A DNA stretch of 39,628 nt from Mariprofundales bacterium (GCA_030950645.1 JAUZRF010000013.1:1-39628), one strand, 5' to 3'. Shown: positions 18,532 to 29,902, counted from the first letter of the stretch. The notes: a model not told the origin generated them from the sequence alone. Numbers and translations are program-made.

Positions 18532-19347
18532 ATGCAGCGATCGAAAGAGTCCGCTGCGGCACGGCCTGCCGCAGTTGCGGGGCTGTTCTACTCGGCAGAC
18601 CCAGCTGCGCTTCGTGCCCTGCTTCTCCCCATCTTGGCTCCTATGTCCGCTCCCAACCCAGACCAAAGTGAACGGCCACGCGCACTGATCGTTCCCCACG
18701 CTGGCCACAGCTATTGCGCCACGGTGGCCGCACATGCATTTCGCCTGCTCCATGGCCACCACTATGCGCGGGTAGCGATCATCTGCCCCACCCATCGCGT
18801 AGCGGTAGCAGGTGCTGCAATCCCCACCGTGACCACCTTTGCTACACCATTAGGCGAGGTGATGCTTGACGCCGCAGGGCTGGAACAGCTGGCCACCCAC
18901 CCCGCCATCGTCGCAAACGATGCCGCCCACCGCGAGGAGCATGCGATCGAGGTATTGCTCCCCTACCTGCAACTGGTACTGGATCATTTTACCCTCATCC
19001 CCATCGCCGCCAGCCTGGTTGCACCCGAGCAGTTGGCCGATGCGGTGCGCCCGCTCTGGCAGGATAATGACACCCTGATCATCATCAGCTCCGATCTCTC
19101 CCATTTTCACCCCGATCAAGAGGCGACCACCATGGATGCCGCCACCTGCGCAGATATATGCCACGCTCACCCCATCGACCATGCACAAGCCTGCGGAGCC
19201 ACCGGTATCAACACCCTGCAAATCCTGCGCCAACAAGAGGCCAGCACGACACCCACCACCATTCGACTACTCAGCTATTGCAACTCGGGCGATACCGGCG
19301 GCGACCGCCACAGCGTGGTCGGCTACGCCAGCTTTGTGCTGACATGA
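18532..19347 (+). CDS. AmmeMemoRadiSam system protein B (Memo-like)
   Basis: AVAGLFYSADPAALRALLLPIL...ALIVPHAGHSYCATVAAHAF...CPTHRVAV...SSDLSHFHPDQEA. Confidence 0.92.
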   Translation: MQRSKESAAARPAAVAGLFYSADPAALRALLLPILAPMSAPNPDQSERPRALIVPHAGHSYCATVAAHAFRLLHGHHYARVAIICPTHRVAVAGAAIPTVTTFATPLGEVMLDAAGLEQLATHPAIVANDAAHREEHAIEVLLPYLQLVLDHFTLIPIAASLVAPEQLADAVRPLWQDNDTLIIISSDLSHFHPDQEATTMDAATCADICHAHPIDHAQACGATGINTLQILRQQEASTTPTTIRLLSYCNSGDTGGDRHSVVGYASFVLT

Positions 19348-19886
19348 GCGTAGGAGGTCAACAACTCCCCGCTCTCGCTCGCACAGCCATTGCACAACAT
19401 CTTGGCCTTAACAGCACCGAACCGGTGGCCGATCCCGGCTGGCAGCAACCCGGGGCAAGCTTCGTCACCCTCACCAAGCAGGGGAATCTGCGCGGCTGCA
19501 TCGGATCATTAGAGGCATGGCGTCCACTAATCGACGATGTGCGTGCCAACGCGGAGGCGGCCGCGTTTCAGGATCCTCGCTTCCCAGCACTCACGGCCTC
19601 AGAGCTGAGCGCACTACGCATCGAGGTTTCGGTGCTCACCGCTCCGACACCACTAGCAACCATGAATCACGCCGATCTTCTCACCACCCTGCGCCCTCAA
19701 ATTGATGGGGTCATTGTCTCGGCAGACGATGGCCGACGCGCCACCTTTCTGCCGCAGGTATGGGAACAACTACCCAACGGCGACCACCTCCTGCAACAAC
19801 TAAAAATGAAAGCAGGGCTGGCGCCAGATGCCGACGACACCACCCTGCACTACGCCATCTACCAAGTAGAGAAATTCAGCGAATGA
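19344..19886 (+). CDS. AmmeMemoRadiSam system protein A (AMMECR1 domain)
   Basis: GASFVTLTKQGNLRGCIGSLEAWRPLIDDVRANAEAAAFQDPRFPALTASEL...IEVSVLT; ATG at 19344 overlaps the Memo stop. ORF track starts too far upstream. Confidence 0.92.
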   Translation: MSVGGQQLPALARTAIAQHLGLNSTEPVADPGWQQPGASFVTLTKQGNLRGCIGSLEAWRPLIDDVRANAEAAAFQDPRFPALTASELSALRIEVSVLTAPTPLATMNHADLLTTLRPQIDGVIVSADDGRRATFLPQVWEQLPNGDHLLQQLKMKAGLAPDADDTTLHYAIYQVEKFSE

Positions 19887-20896
19887 ACCATCACGCCCGT
19901 TTCTGGCACCCGCTCGCTGATGGCCGCATCCAGTGCGACCTCTGCCCGCGCGATTGCAAACTCCACGAGGGACAACGGGGGCTCTGCTTTGTGCGCCAAC
20001 ATCTGAATGGCGCCATGGAGCTCACCACCTACGGCCTGAGCTCCGGCTTTGCCATCGATCCAATCGAGAAAAAACCGCTCAACCACTTCCTGCCCGGCTC
20101 AAAGGTGCTCTCCTTCGGCGCCACCGGCTGTAACCTAGCCTGCAAGTTCTGCCAAAACTGGGACATCTCCAAAACACGCGATTTTCAGCGCCTCTCCAGT
20201 GCCGCCAGCCCGGAGCAGATCGCCACCACCGCCAAGGCCAATGGCTGTGCCAGCGTCGCCTTCACCTACACCGATCCGACCACCTTCCTCGAATTCGTAA
20301 TCGACACCGCCGATGGCTGCCACGCCCAAGGCATCGCCACGGTGGCAGTTACCGCCGGCTACATCTATCCCGAAGCTGCCGATCTGCTCTTCTCCCACAT
20401 TGATGCGGCCAATGTCGATCTCAAGGCGTTTAGCGAGGGGTTTTATCACAAGCTCTGCGCGGGTCACCTGCAACCGGTACTCGACACCTTGATTCGCATC
20501 CGTGAGCAGCACAACACCTGGCTAGAGCTGACCACCCTACTGATCCCTGGTCACAACGACGATCCAGATGAAATCGCCGCAATGTGTGATTGGATTGTTG
20601 AACATCTAGGTGCAGATACCCCGCTACACCTCACCGCATTTCACCCCGATTGGCGCATGCAGGATACTCCAGCCACCCCGACCGCCTCCCTGAGCAACGC
20701 CCGTAACATCGCCATCAACCACGGATTGCGCTATGTCTACACCGGCAATGTGCGTGATATCGAGGGAGGCACCACCATCTGCCACCACTGTGCCACCCCA
20801 CTAATTGTGCGTGATGTTTACACCATCCGCAGCAATTTAATCAGTAGCGACGGCCACTGCCCGGCATGTAGCACACCGATTCCAGGCGTGTTCTAG
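19883..20896 (+). CDS. amrS: AmmeMemoRadiSam system radical SAM enzyme AmrS
   Basis: CDLCPRDCKLHEGQRGLCFVR, radical SAM CNLACKFC, C-terminal CHHC...CPAC; ATGA overlap with AMMECR1 gene. ORF track start 19760 is an extension. Confidence 0.92.
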   Translation: MNHHARFWHPLADGRIQCDLCPRDCKLHEGQRGLCFVRQHLNGAMELTTYGLSSGFAIDPIEKKPLNHFLPGSKVLSFGATGCNLACKFCQNWDISKTRDFQRLSSAASPEQIATTAKANGCASVAFTYTDPTTFLEFVIDTADGCHAQGIATVAVTAGYIYPEAADLLFSHIDAANVDLKAFSEGFYHKLCAGHLQPVLDTLIRIREQHNTWLELTTLLIPGHNDDPDEIAAMCDWIVEHLGADTPLHLTAFHPDWRMQDTPATPTASLSNARNIAINHGLRYVYTGNVRDIEGGTTICHHCATPLIVRDVYTIRSNLISSDGHCPACSTPIPGVF

Positions 20897-20899
20897 CCG

Positions 20900-20995
20900 T
20901 TAGAACAGCTCGATTTCAGGATCTTGCTCACCATGCATCTCCACCCGGTTGCGTCCGTTCTCTTTGGCATGGTATAGCGCAATATCGGAATATTT
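20900..20995 (-). pseudogene. C-terminal remnant of a GGDEF (diguanylate cyclase) gene abutting a MITE
   Basis: Minus frame YSDIALYHAKENGRNRVEMHGEQDPEIELF*, typical GGDEF C-terminus (AD-ALY-AK--GRNRV); coding stops at MITE boundary 20996. Confidence 0.65.
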
Positions 20996-21148
20996 GTACC
21001 TACTCAGCACCCTACCCGAAAATGGATGTAACTGCTCAGATTGCTTCCGGTTTTCCTGATAGCAAGGCGAAAAAGCGGAGTTTACTACTGTCAATGCGCA
21101 TTTTTCAACGCCGCTATCAGGAAAACCGAGAGTGAGCTGAGTAGTTAC
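20996..21148 (-). repeat. MITE, extended form (copy 8; core 21028-21148)
   Basis: gtacctactcagcaccctacccgaaaatggatgtaactgctcagattgcttccgg...gtgagctgagtagttac. Confidence 0.92.
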
Positions 21149-21329
21149 TAATCGAGGCATAGACCTATTTTCACCCATAGCCGTGAGGTTGCCCTGAGAG
21201 ATCACAAACACAACCATCATTAGGGGTGATTTTGTCACGGCATGCCGCAGGAGCTGGAAGTTGCAATATTGAGCTAGATGACAAAGAGTAGCTGCAGTGG
21301 TAACATGATGAGAAGATGGAGGAAGAATA

Positions 21330-21944
21330 ATGCGTGGCTCAATTGCAGCGGTTGGGATGATTGTCATTCTATTGGTATCAGGATGCGCGCATGCGCCGGT
21401 GAACAATACAGATGACATTTGCGATATATTCCAACAAAACCACGATTGGTACAACGCTGCGGATGATGCATATAAAAAATGGGGCATCCCCCCCTTCGTA
21501 ACATTGGCGATCATGCATCAGGAATCCCATTTTAATGCTACAGCAAAGCCGCCAAGAGCCACATTTCTTTGGATATTCCCCGGTGCACACCTCTCCTCCG
21601 CCTACGGCTACTCGCAAGCATTAGATGGGACATGGGAACGATATCAACAAACAACGGGGAACAGCGGCGCAGACCGGGATGATTTCGATGATGCGGTTGA
21701 TTTTATTGGCTGGTACTGCGACCAGAGCCACGCCATTGCGAACATCGCAAAAACTGACACCTACAACCTTTATCTAGCGTATCATGAAGGCCAGGTTGGC
21801 TATAATCAAGGGACATACCGACGAAAAAAGTGGTTGCAAAAGATTGCACAAAAGGTTCAGCGGCTGGCCAATCTTTACCAACGCCAACTCCAACAGTGCC
21901 AAAAATCACTCAAAAATACTGGCGGATCTCTATGGCCGTTTTAA
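21330..21944 (+). CDS. Lipoprotein with transglycosylase SLT-like domain
   Basis: Lipobox VSGC after signal peptide; [53 protein letters not shown]. Confidence 0.8.
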   Translation: MRGSIAAVGMIVILLVSGCAHAPVNNTDDICDIFQQNHDWYNAADDAYKKWGIPPFVTLAIMHQESHFNATAKPPRATFLWIFPGAHLSSAYGYSQALDGTWERYQQTTGNSGADRDDFDDAVDFIGWYCDQSHAIANIAKTDTYNLYLAYHEGQVGYNQGTYRRKKWLQKIAQKVQRLANLYQRQLQQCQKSLKNTGGSLWPF

Positions 21945-21949
21945 AAAAC

Positions 21950-22234
21950 GCGGATTCACTTGGGCGCTCACCAAAATTGACCCACCTTTGCTCAAAGAAC
22001 TGACCCACCCTCTTCTTTAATATCAATTCCCGCTTCCAGGTGCCTATCTGGCTAACATGAACGCTATACTCCGAAGAGATCTCCGACACCGTCTTTTGAC
22101 CCTTGATCGCCTCCAACGCAACCTGCGCTTTCACCGTCTTACTATAATGTTTTCGTCCCATTGCTTTCTCCTTATAATTTGGAAAAACACTACCATCAAT
22201 CAATCTTAACCACCTGTCCTAAATTTGGGGTCCA
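21950..22234 (-). mobile_element. IS3-family insertion sequence remnant (truncated orfA)
   Basis: [50 protein letters not shown] (HTH_Tnp_1-like OrfA), then unrelated sequence; IR-like end tggaccccaaatttaggaca (minus) ends at 22234. No orfB. Confidence 0.7.
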
Positions 22235-22376
22235 CTATATAGTGATAGTGGTGGCAAGCTGTCGCTGCATGAGATTATGAAGCTGGTAGAAGAGTCGGCG
22301 GAAGTGTGATGGTATGATAGAGAAGCTGAATAAGAACGATCCATTTACCATATGCTTTTATATTCATCAATTTGCC

Positions 22377-22541
22377 GTAACTACTCAGCACCCTACCCAA
22401 AAATGGTGGTAACTGCTCAGATTGCTGCTGATTTTTTTGATAGCGAGGCGGAAAAGCTTAAATTTACTACTGTAATCCTCTTGCAGATGAATATTTTTCA
22501 ACGCCGCTATCCGGAAAATAGGGCGTGAGCTGGCTAGTTAC
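22377..22541 (-). repeat. MITE, extended and diverged (copy 9; core 22409-22541)
   Basis: gtaactactcagcaccctacccaaaaatggtggtaactgctcagattgct...tttcaacgccgctatccgg...gagctggctagttac, with a small internal insertion. Confidence 0.85.
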
Positions 22542-22914
22542 TTCTGAACGAAAGAATGCATGCCCATACTGCTACTAGATTAACCAATGTAATCAACACT
22601 GCAGCACTACCAATATCCTTGGCGCGCTTGGCAAGCCGATGGTTGTCGAGTGAGATACGATCCACTGTCGCCTCTACAGCAGAGTTAAGCAGCTCTACGA
22701 TCAGCACCAACAACACAGAAAAGATCAGCAAGGCGCGTTCACTAGGCTTCACATCAACATAGATCGCCACTGGCAGCAACAGAGCGGCTAGCATGATTTC
22801 CTGCCGAAAGGCATGTTCACATACAAATGCCGCCTGCAACCCTGCCAAAGAGTATTGAAAAGCGTACCAGATACGCCGCAGGCCGGATTTACCCTTATGT
22901 GGGCTTTCATGCAT
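22534..22914 (-). CDS. dgkA: Diacylglycerol kinase DgkA
   Basis: YSLAGLQAAFVCEHAFRQEIMLAA...VELLNSAVEATVDRIS...LAKRAKDIGSAAVLI. TAG stop is inside the MITE end. Confidence 0.92.
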   Translation of the reverse strand: MHESPHKGKSGLRRIWYAFQYSLAGLQAAFVCEHAFRQEIMLAALLLPVAIYVDVKPSERALLIFSVLLVLIVELLNSAVEATVDRISLDNHRLAKRAKDIGSAAVLITLVNLVAVWACILSFRSN

Positions 22915-22955
22915 GAAGAACTCCAGGTTGGTGCGTGAGTTTTCGGGACGAAAAA

Positions 22956-24089
22956 CTAGCGATAGACGGCAGCCAAACGGCGAGCCAGAACCAGCTCATC
23001 CCATTGCTTGGCGTACTCCCGACCCTGCTGCGACAATCGATGTTGCAGATCGGAATCACCAAGCAGCAGAGCCAGCGATACCGCGAATGCGTTAGGATCA
23101 TCTTCAGGCACCAGTGCGCCTCGCTCTGCTTCAAGAATATCGGCGGTGCCCATGCTAGACAGGGCGACCACCGGCACCCCCATCGCCATCGCCTCAATCA
23201 GTACCAGCCCCTGGGTCTCTGTGCGGGAGGCAAAGATAAACGCATTGGCTGCACCATAACAGTCCGGCAGCTCCTGCAACCGTTCCAAATAGCCTAAAAA
23301 CATCACATTATCGTCCATTTTTCGCCGGATAACTTCGTGTTGCAACTGTTTCATTGCAGGACCATTCCCAGTGATAATGAACAACATATTGTGATGCTGA
23401 TGGCGAACAATGTCGACGCTTTCAAGCAAAAATGTAATATTCTTCTCAAACGCGACGCGGCCGACAAACAGCGCCACCGGCCGCTCCGGCGCAATGTCAT
23501 GCCGCGCACGAAAGCGCGCGCCATCACCACCGTTAAATTGTGACATCGAGACACCGGTCGGAAGAATTTGCATCGATTGGCGTACACCATAATCGCGCAG
23601 CCGTTGCTCAATCGCCCGCGAAGGAACAATGATGCGGGTCATGGCATTGCACTGCCTTCTGGAGATATACCGAGCCAATCGCTTGAGCCATGATGCGGGC
23701 AGGAATGGCACATAGTGTTGAAAGTATTCTTCAAACAGCGTGTGGTAGGTTGCAATCCTCGGCACACCCAACTTACGGGCAATCTTTAGCCCTGCGTAAT
23801 GCGCCAAAAATGGGGTTTGAATGTGAATCACATCCGCATTTAGCGCTTCAGTCTCTACCGCTGCCAGCAATGCCGACCACCGCATAATTCGGTCTTCCGG
23901 ATCATTCGGTACCGCCCGGGCGGGTATGCGCACCACCCAACTCTCGTCATCACCGTGATCGCCATAATCAGGAGCAATCAGTCTGACCTCAACGCCTTCA
24001 TCCAACAGCGTGCGGTGGTAGGTATGAATAGCGGTTGAAACGCCATTGATCCGAGGAAAATAGACATCAGAAATCATCAGGACACGCAT
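22956..24089 (-). CDS. Glycosyltransferase family 4 protein (GT4)
   Basis: MRVLMISDVYFPRINGVSTAIHTYHRTL...LFVGRVAFEKNITFLLES...GLVLIEAMAMGVPVVALSSMGTADIL. Confidence 0.9.
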   Translation of the reverse strand: MRVLMISDVYFPRINGVSTAIHTYHRTLLDEGVEVRLIAPDYGDHGDDESWVVRIPARAVPNDPEDRIMRWSALLAAVETEALNADVIHIQTPFLAHYAGLKIARKLGVPRIATYHTLFEEYFQHYVPFLPASWLKRLARYISRRQCNAMTRIIVPSRAIEQRLRDYGVRQSMQILPTGVSMSQFNGGDGARFRARHDIAPERPVALFVGRVAFEKNITFLLESVDIVRHQHHNMLFIITGNGPAMKQLQHEVIRRKMDDNVMFLGYLERLQELPDCYGAANAFIFASRTETQGLVLIEAMAMGVPVVALSSMGTADILEAERGALVPEDDPNAFAVSLALLLGDSDLQHRLSQQGREYAKQWDELVLARRLAAVYR

Positions 24090-24880
24090 ACTTCCTCCTT
24101 GATTATCGCACTGCTATCAGATGCTTGGACAGCCTTGCCCCACTCAATCAGCTCCAGCCTGCCATCGAAGTGTTCCACAATGGCGGTACAACTATCCACC
24201 CAATCACCACAGTTGACATAGGTTAACCCATCCACCTCTCGAATGGCAGCCCAGTGAATGTGGCCACAGATGACGCCGTCCAAATTGCGCTCTCTGGCAG
24301 CATGAATCACCGCACCTTCAAAATCAAAAACGAATTGCAATGCTGTTTTCATCCGCCGTTTGGCATAACCCGCCAGTGACCAGTATCCGGAGATATGAAA
24401 AACGCGCCGGAACCAGGAGAGGAATATGTTGATGCGTACCAGCATCGTATAGGCCATATCGCCGAGAACCGCTACCGAACGATGATACCGAGTGACCTGA
24501 TCGAATTCATCGCCATGTACCAGCAGAAAACGCTTGCCATCGACCATGGTATGCACATGCTCGCGCTGCAACGCAATATCCCCGAATGCGGTGCCGATGT
24601 AGTCGCGCAACACCTCATCATGGTTGCCGGGGATGAATACAATGCGCTCACCATGGCGGGCGCGTCGCAACAGCTTCTGAATAATGGTGTTTTGTGACTG
24701 GCTCCACTGAATCGAACGGCTCATGGACCAGAAATCGACGATATCTCCGAGCAGAAACAGATGCTCAGATTCGTACGCACGGAGGAAGGCCAGCAACCGG
24801 TCAGCCTGACAAGCCCGCGTGCCCAAATGGATATCCGAAAGAAAAATAGAGCGAACCTTCAACATTTGATGGCTTCGCAA
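24077..24880 (-). CDS. UDP-2,3-diacylglucosamine diphosphatase-like metallophosphoesterase (LpxH family)
   Basis: SIFLSDIHLGTRACQADRLLAFL, LLGDIVDFW, IPGNHDEVL, LLVHGDEFD, CGHIHWAA. Confidence 0.85.
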   Translation of the reverse strand: MRSHQMLKVRSIFLSDIHLGTRACQADRLLAFLRAYESEHLFLLGDIVDFWSMSRSIQWSQSQNTIIQKLLRRARHGERIVFIPGNHDEVLRDYIGTAFGDIALQREHVHTMVDGKRFLLVHGDEFDQVTRYHRSVAVLGDMAYTMLVRINIFLSWFRRVFHISGYWSLAGYAKRRMKTALQFVFDFEGAVIHAARERNLDGVICGHIHWAAIREVDGLTYVNCGDWVDSCTAIVEHFDGRLELIEWGKAVQASDSSAIIKEEVCVS

Positions 24881-25235
24881 GAGGTGATCATCGCGCCCAT
24901 GGCGGAGTGCGCCAACTCACCCTATCTACAGAGACTCTACAGCCAAGCATTGCCTCTAGGTGATGATAACGATCCGAATATGGGGGTATTTTTTCTATTT
25001 CAATACCAATCAGTTTGACCAAGTCATGGGCAGGAATATGCACAGTCCTTTCACTAATCCATTTCAATAACATGAACGGCTCTTGTGGGGCGTCATTCTT
25101 TTCAGCGATCATCGGCAATGCACCTGCTTCCTAATGTGGATGCGGCACATGCTACTTCGTCTTCATTACACCCGTGTGACATGCGTTGCTGGCAAAACGC
25201 ACGATTCCATCACAAAATCCCCATTCATGGGTGTT

Positions 25236-25356
25236 GTAACTGCTCAGATCGCTGCTGATTTTTCTGATAGCAAGGCGAAAAAGCGGAGTTTACTACTGTA
25301 AATGAACATTTTTCAACGCCGCTATCAGGAAAACCGGGAGTGAGCTGAGTAGTTAC
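25236..25356 (-). repeat. MITE core (copy 10)
   Basis: gtaactgctcagatcgctgctgatttttctgatagcaaggcgaaaaagcggagtttactactgtaaatgaacatttttcaacgccgctatcagg...gagctgagtagttac. Confidence 0.92.
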
Positions 25357-25369
25357 TAAATTAGTATTC

Positions 25370-26626
<1,257 letters not shown>

Positions 26627-26882
26627 AACGAGGATCGCGCTAATAGGGCGACCCATTAAATATACGCGCCCAATTCGGGCGCAGGCAAGGCTAAATTCGC
26701 TTAGCGAAGTCGGTGTGAAAGCCGCCAAAGGGGGCGTGCACACCGCTTGCCTGATTCACGCCATCGCCGCAAGGCAGCCAACAGCGAGGCGCGCATACTG
26801 CCGATTCTAACCCATGACGCCAATCCAAGGGTTGAATCTGTATCGGTTCACCCCCACAAAGCGAGGCATAGAAACGGAATTT

Positions 26883-27038
26883 GTAACTATTCAGCCCCCA
26901 CCCAAAATAGCTGCAGCTGTTCAAATCGCCCCTCATTTTTCCGATAACAAGGCGGAAAAGCGCAGTTTACTACCTGTAAATGAGCATTTTCCATCGCAGA
27001 TAGCGGGAATATGAGAGGGGGATGGGATGAATAGTTAC
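26883..27038 (-). repeat. MITE, extended and diverged (copy 11; core from about 26913)
   Basis: gtaactattcagccccc...ctgttcaaatcgcccctcatttttccgataacaaggcggaaaagcgcagtttactacctgtaaatgagca...gatgaatagttac; flanks cggaattt / cgaaattt. Confidence 0.85.
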
Positions 27039-27098
27039 CGAAATTTTACCCCATCGCAACAACAATACGACAGGGGAAATAACACGGAGAAAAGTGAA

Positions 27099-27665
27099 GT
27101 GACCTCAACCAAAGACACCTCGACCAGCAATACCGAGCCCCCTGAACCCAATGCAACCGAGCCCGACACCGCCGAACCCAATCGAACCGATTCACCTGTC
27201 GAAGAGATCTCCGCTACCGCATGGCCACAAGAGGCACAAGAGGAGATCGATACGCTTCAAGACAAGCTGCTGCGCGCCCATGCTGAGATGGAGAACCTAC
27301 GCAAACGCAGTGCGAGAGAGATCGCAGATGCGCGCAAGTTCGCAGTGGAACGGTTTGCCACCTCACTGCTCGATGTAGTCGACAATCTCGAACGCGCACT
27401 CGATGTTGAAGCGGGGCAAGAGCAGGCGCTACGGGACGGTATCCAACTCACGCTCGATAGCTGGAAAACCTTGATGAACCGCTTTGAGCTGGAGCGCTTT
27501 GATGCGATCGGCGAGCTGTTTGATGCCCACCGCCATGAGGCACTCTCCAAGGTGCCGAGTGAGGAGCCAGTAGACACCATTATTGCCCAACATGTAGCGG
27601 GTTATACCCTGCATGGTCGCCTCATCCGTGCCGCCAAGGTGCTGCTTTCTTCTGGAAACGGTTGA
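27099..27665 (+). CDS. grpE: Nucleotide exchange factor GrpE
   Basis: LQDKLLRAHAEMENLRKRSAREI...FATSLLDVVDNLERAL...FDAHRHEALSKVPSEEPVDTIIAQHVAGYTLHGRLIRAAKVLLS. GTG at 27099 has an SD (ggag); ORF-track ATG at 27027 lies in the MITE end. Confidence 0.93.
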   Translation: MTSTKDTSTSNTEPPEPNATEPDTAEPNRTDSPVEEISATAWPQEAQEEIDTLQDKLLRAHAEMENLRKRSAREIADARKFAVERFATSLLDVVDNLERALDVEAGQEQALRDGIQLTLDSWKTLMNRFELERFDAIGELFDAHRHEALSKVPSEEPVDTIIAQHVAGYTLHGRLIRAAKVLLSSGNG

Positions 27666-27743
27666 AAATAGACGGACACGCCCCCACAAATTAGCGACAA
27701 CAACCATTCCAAACCAACTTATCAATCTAGGAGATAAACCAAC

Positions 27744-29684
27744 ATGGCAAAAGTAATCGGCATTGATCTAGGAACCACCAACTCCTGTGTCGCCATCATG
27801 GATGGCGACAAGGCTAAGGTGATCGCCAACTCAGAAGGGGATAACACCACCCCGTCCGTGGTCGCATTCACCGACAAGGAGCGCCTGACTGGCGCATCGG
27901 CCAAACGGCAGATGGTCACCAATCCGGAAAGCACCTTCTACTCGGCCAAACGGCTGATTGGCCGCAAGTTCAACTCCGCCGAAGCCAAGCATCATCGGGA
28001 TTTGGTCGCCTATCCAGTGGTAGCAGCCGACAACGGCGATGCCTGGGTAGAGAACCACGGTAAGAAAATGAGCCCGCAAGAAATTAGCGCTATCGTATTG
28101 CAAAAAATGAAAAAAACCGCCGAGGACTACCTTGGTGAAACGGTAACTGATGCGGTCATTACGGTGCCCGCATACTTCAACGATTCCCAGCGTCAGGCAA
28201 CCAAAGATGCGGGCGCGATCGCGGGTCTTAATGTGCTCCGTATCGTCAATGAGCCCACCGCGGCATCGCTGGCCTATGGGCTCGATAAAACCGACCAAAA
28301 CAAGTTAATCGCTGTGTATGACCTTGGTGGCGGCACCTTTGATGTCTCCATCTTGGAGATTGGCGATGGCGTATTTGAGGTCAAGGCAACCAATGGCGAC
28401 ACCTTCCTCGGTGGCGATGATTTTGATCAAGTTCTGCTCAAATATCTCGCCGAAGAGTTCAAGAAGGAGCAAGGCATCGACCTCATGACCGATAAGCTGG
28501 CGCTGCAACGGCTCAAAGAGGCATCTGAGAAGGCGAAAATCGAGCTCTCCAGCAGCATGGAAACTGAAATCAACCTACCGTTCATTACCGCCGATAACAC
28601 CGGCCCCAAGCACCTACTGATCAAACTAAGCCGTGCCAAGTTCGAGAGTTTGGTTGATGATCTCGTCGCCCGCTCCATCGCGCCCTGCAAACAGGCGCTC
28701 AAAGATGCCGGAGTCTCTACCAGTGATATCAATGAGGTGGTACTGGTTGGTGGCCAAACTCGGATGCCGCTGGTACAACAGAAGGTTGAGGAGTTCTTCG
28801 GCAAGCCACCCCATAAAGGTGTCAACCCCGATGAGGTGGTCGCAATTGGCGCAGCCATTCAGGGCGGCGTACTGACCGGTGAGGTCAAGGATGTGCTGCT
28901 GCTTGATGTGACGCCACTAAGCCTCGGCATTGAGGTTGAGGGGGGGCTGTTCAACCGCATCATCGACAAAAATACCACCATCCCAACCAAAAAAAGCCAG
29001 ACCTACACCACGGCAGCCGATAACCAAAGCGCAGTGACGATCAAAATCGCCCAAGGCGAGCGCGAGGCGTTTGCTGCCAACAAGGAGCTTGGCATCTTTA
29101 ACCTAGAGGGGATTGCCCCGGCAGCGCGTGGCATGCCACAGATCGAGGTCACCTTCGACATCGATGCCAATGGAATCATCCATGTCCATGCCAAAGACAA
29201 AGGCACCGGCAAGGAGTCCTCTATCCGCATCGAGTCTGGATCGGGCCTCTCTGAGGAGGAGATCAAACGCATGACGAGTGAGGCCGAAGAGCATGCTGAT
29301 GAAGACCGTCAGCTCAAAGAGCGGGTAGAGGCAAAGAACCGTGCCGATGCCTTGATCTACTCTACCGAAAAGGCACTCAAGGAGAATGGCGAGGCGGTCG
29401 ATGAAGAGACCCGCAAGGAGATCGAGGATGCGCTGGAGAACCTGAAAAAGGTAGTAGAGAGTGGCGATACTGAAGCCATTACCGCCGCCGAACAGGATCT
29501 GGCCACCAAGTCGCAAAAGCTGGGTGAGGCGGTCTACAAGAAGATGCAGGAAGAGCAGCAGGCTGGCGATACCGCCGGAGCGGCTGCTGCCACAAAGGGT
29601 CCGGCCGATGCAACGGCCTCGGCGGCAAACGAAGCTACCGATGCGGAAGTGGTGGATGCCGAGGTCGTTGACGACAAAAAATAA
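27744..29684 (+). CDS. dnaK: Molecular chaperone DnaK
   Basis: [21 protein letters not shown]...; full-length Hsp70 ending in DAEVVDDKK. Confidence 0.97.
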   Translation: MAKVIGIDLGTTNSCVAIMDGDKAKVIANSEGDNTTPSVVAFTDKERLTGASAKRQMVTNPESTFYSAKRLIGRKFNSAEAKHHRDLVAYPVVAADNGDAWVENHGKKMSPQEISAIVLQKMKKTAEDYLGETVTDAVITVPAYFNDSQRQATKDAGAIAGLNVLRIVNEPTAASLAYGLDKTDQNKLIAVYDLGGGTFDVSILEIGDGVFEVKATNGDTFLGGDDFDQVLLKYLAEEFKKEQGIDLMTDKLALQRLKEASEKAKIELSSSMETEINLPFITADNTGPKHLLIKLSRAKFESLVDDLVARSIAPCKQALKDAGVSTSDINEVVLVGGQTRMPLVQQKVEEFFGKPPHKGVNPDEVVAIGAAIQGGVLTGEVKDVLLLDVTPLSLGIEVEGGLFNRIIDKNTTIPTKKSQTYTTAADNQSAVTIKIAQGEREAFAANKELGIFNLEGIAPAARGMPQIEVTFDIDANGIIHVHAKDKGTGKESSIRIESGSGLSEEEIKRMTSEAEEHADEDRQLKERVEAKNRADALIYSTEKALKENGEAVDEETRKEIEDALENLKKVVESGDTEAITAAEQDLATKSQKLGEAVYKKMQEEQQAGDTAGAAAATKGPADATASAANEATDAEVVDAEVVDDKK

Positions 29685-29712
29685 CCGCGATTTGCGGTTG
29701 ATGATGGCGACC

Positions 29713-29740
29713 GGCGGCGGTGGGAATTCCCACCGCCGCC
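29713..29740 (+). terminator. Terminator-like perfect hairpin after dnaK
   Basis: ggcggcggtggg-aatt-cccaccgccgcc (12-bp perfect stem, 4-nt loop) followed by tgtcctgtttt. Confidence 0.7.
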
Positions 29741-29751
29741 TGTCCTGTTTT

Positions 29752-29902
29752 GAATACTGAGCACCCTACCAAAAAATGGCTGTAACTGCTCAGATTACTT
29801 CCGGCTTTTCTGATAGCAAGGCGAAAAAGCGGAGTTTACTACTGTAAATGAGCATTTTTCAACGCCGCTAGCAGGAAAACTGGGAGTGAGCTGAGTAGTT
29901 AC
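29752..29902 (-). repeat. MITE, extended form (copy 12; core 29782-29902) between dnaK and dnaJ
   Basis: gaatactgagcaccctaccaaaaaatggctgtaactgctcagattacttccggcttttctgatagcaaggcg...gagctgagtagttac. Confidence 0.92.

Noticed and set aside
24888-25118. 76-aa minus ORF upstream of the LpxH-like gene
   Set aside because: TTG start, no recognised motif and no SD; not distinguishable from a chance ORF.
27040-27060. Sigma-32 -10 element ccccatcg upstream of grpE
   Set aside because: Only the -10-like string is present; no matching CTTGAA-type -35 at proper spacing.
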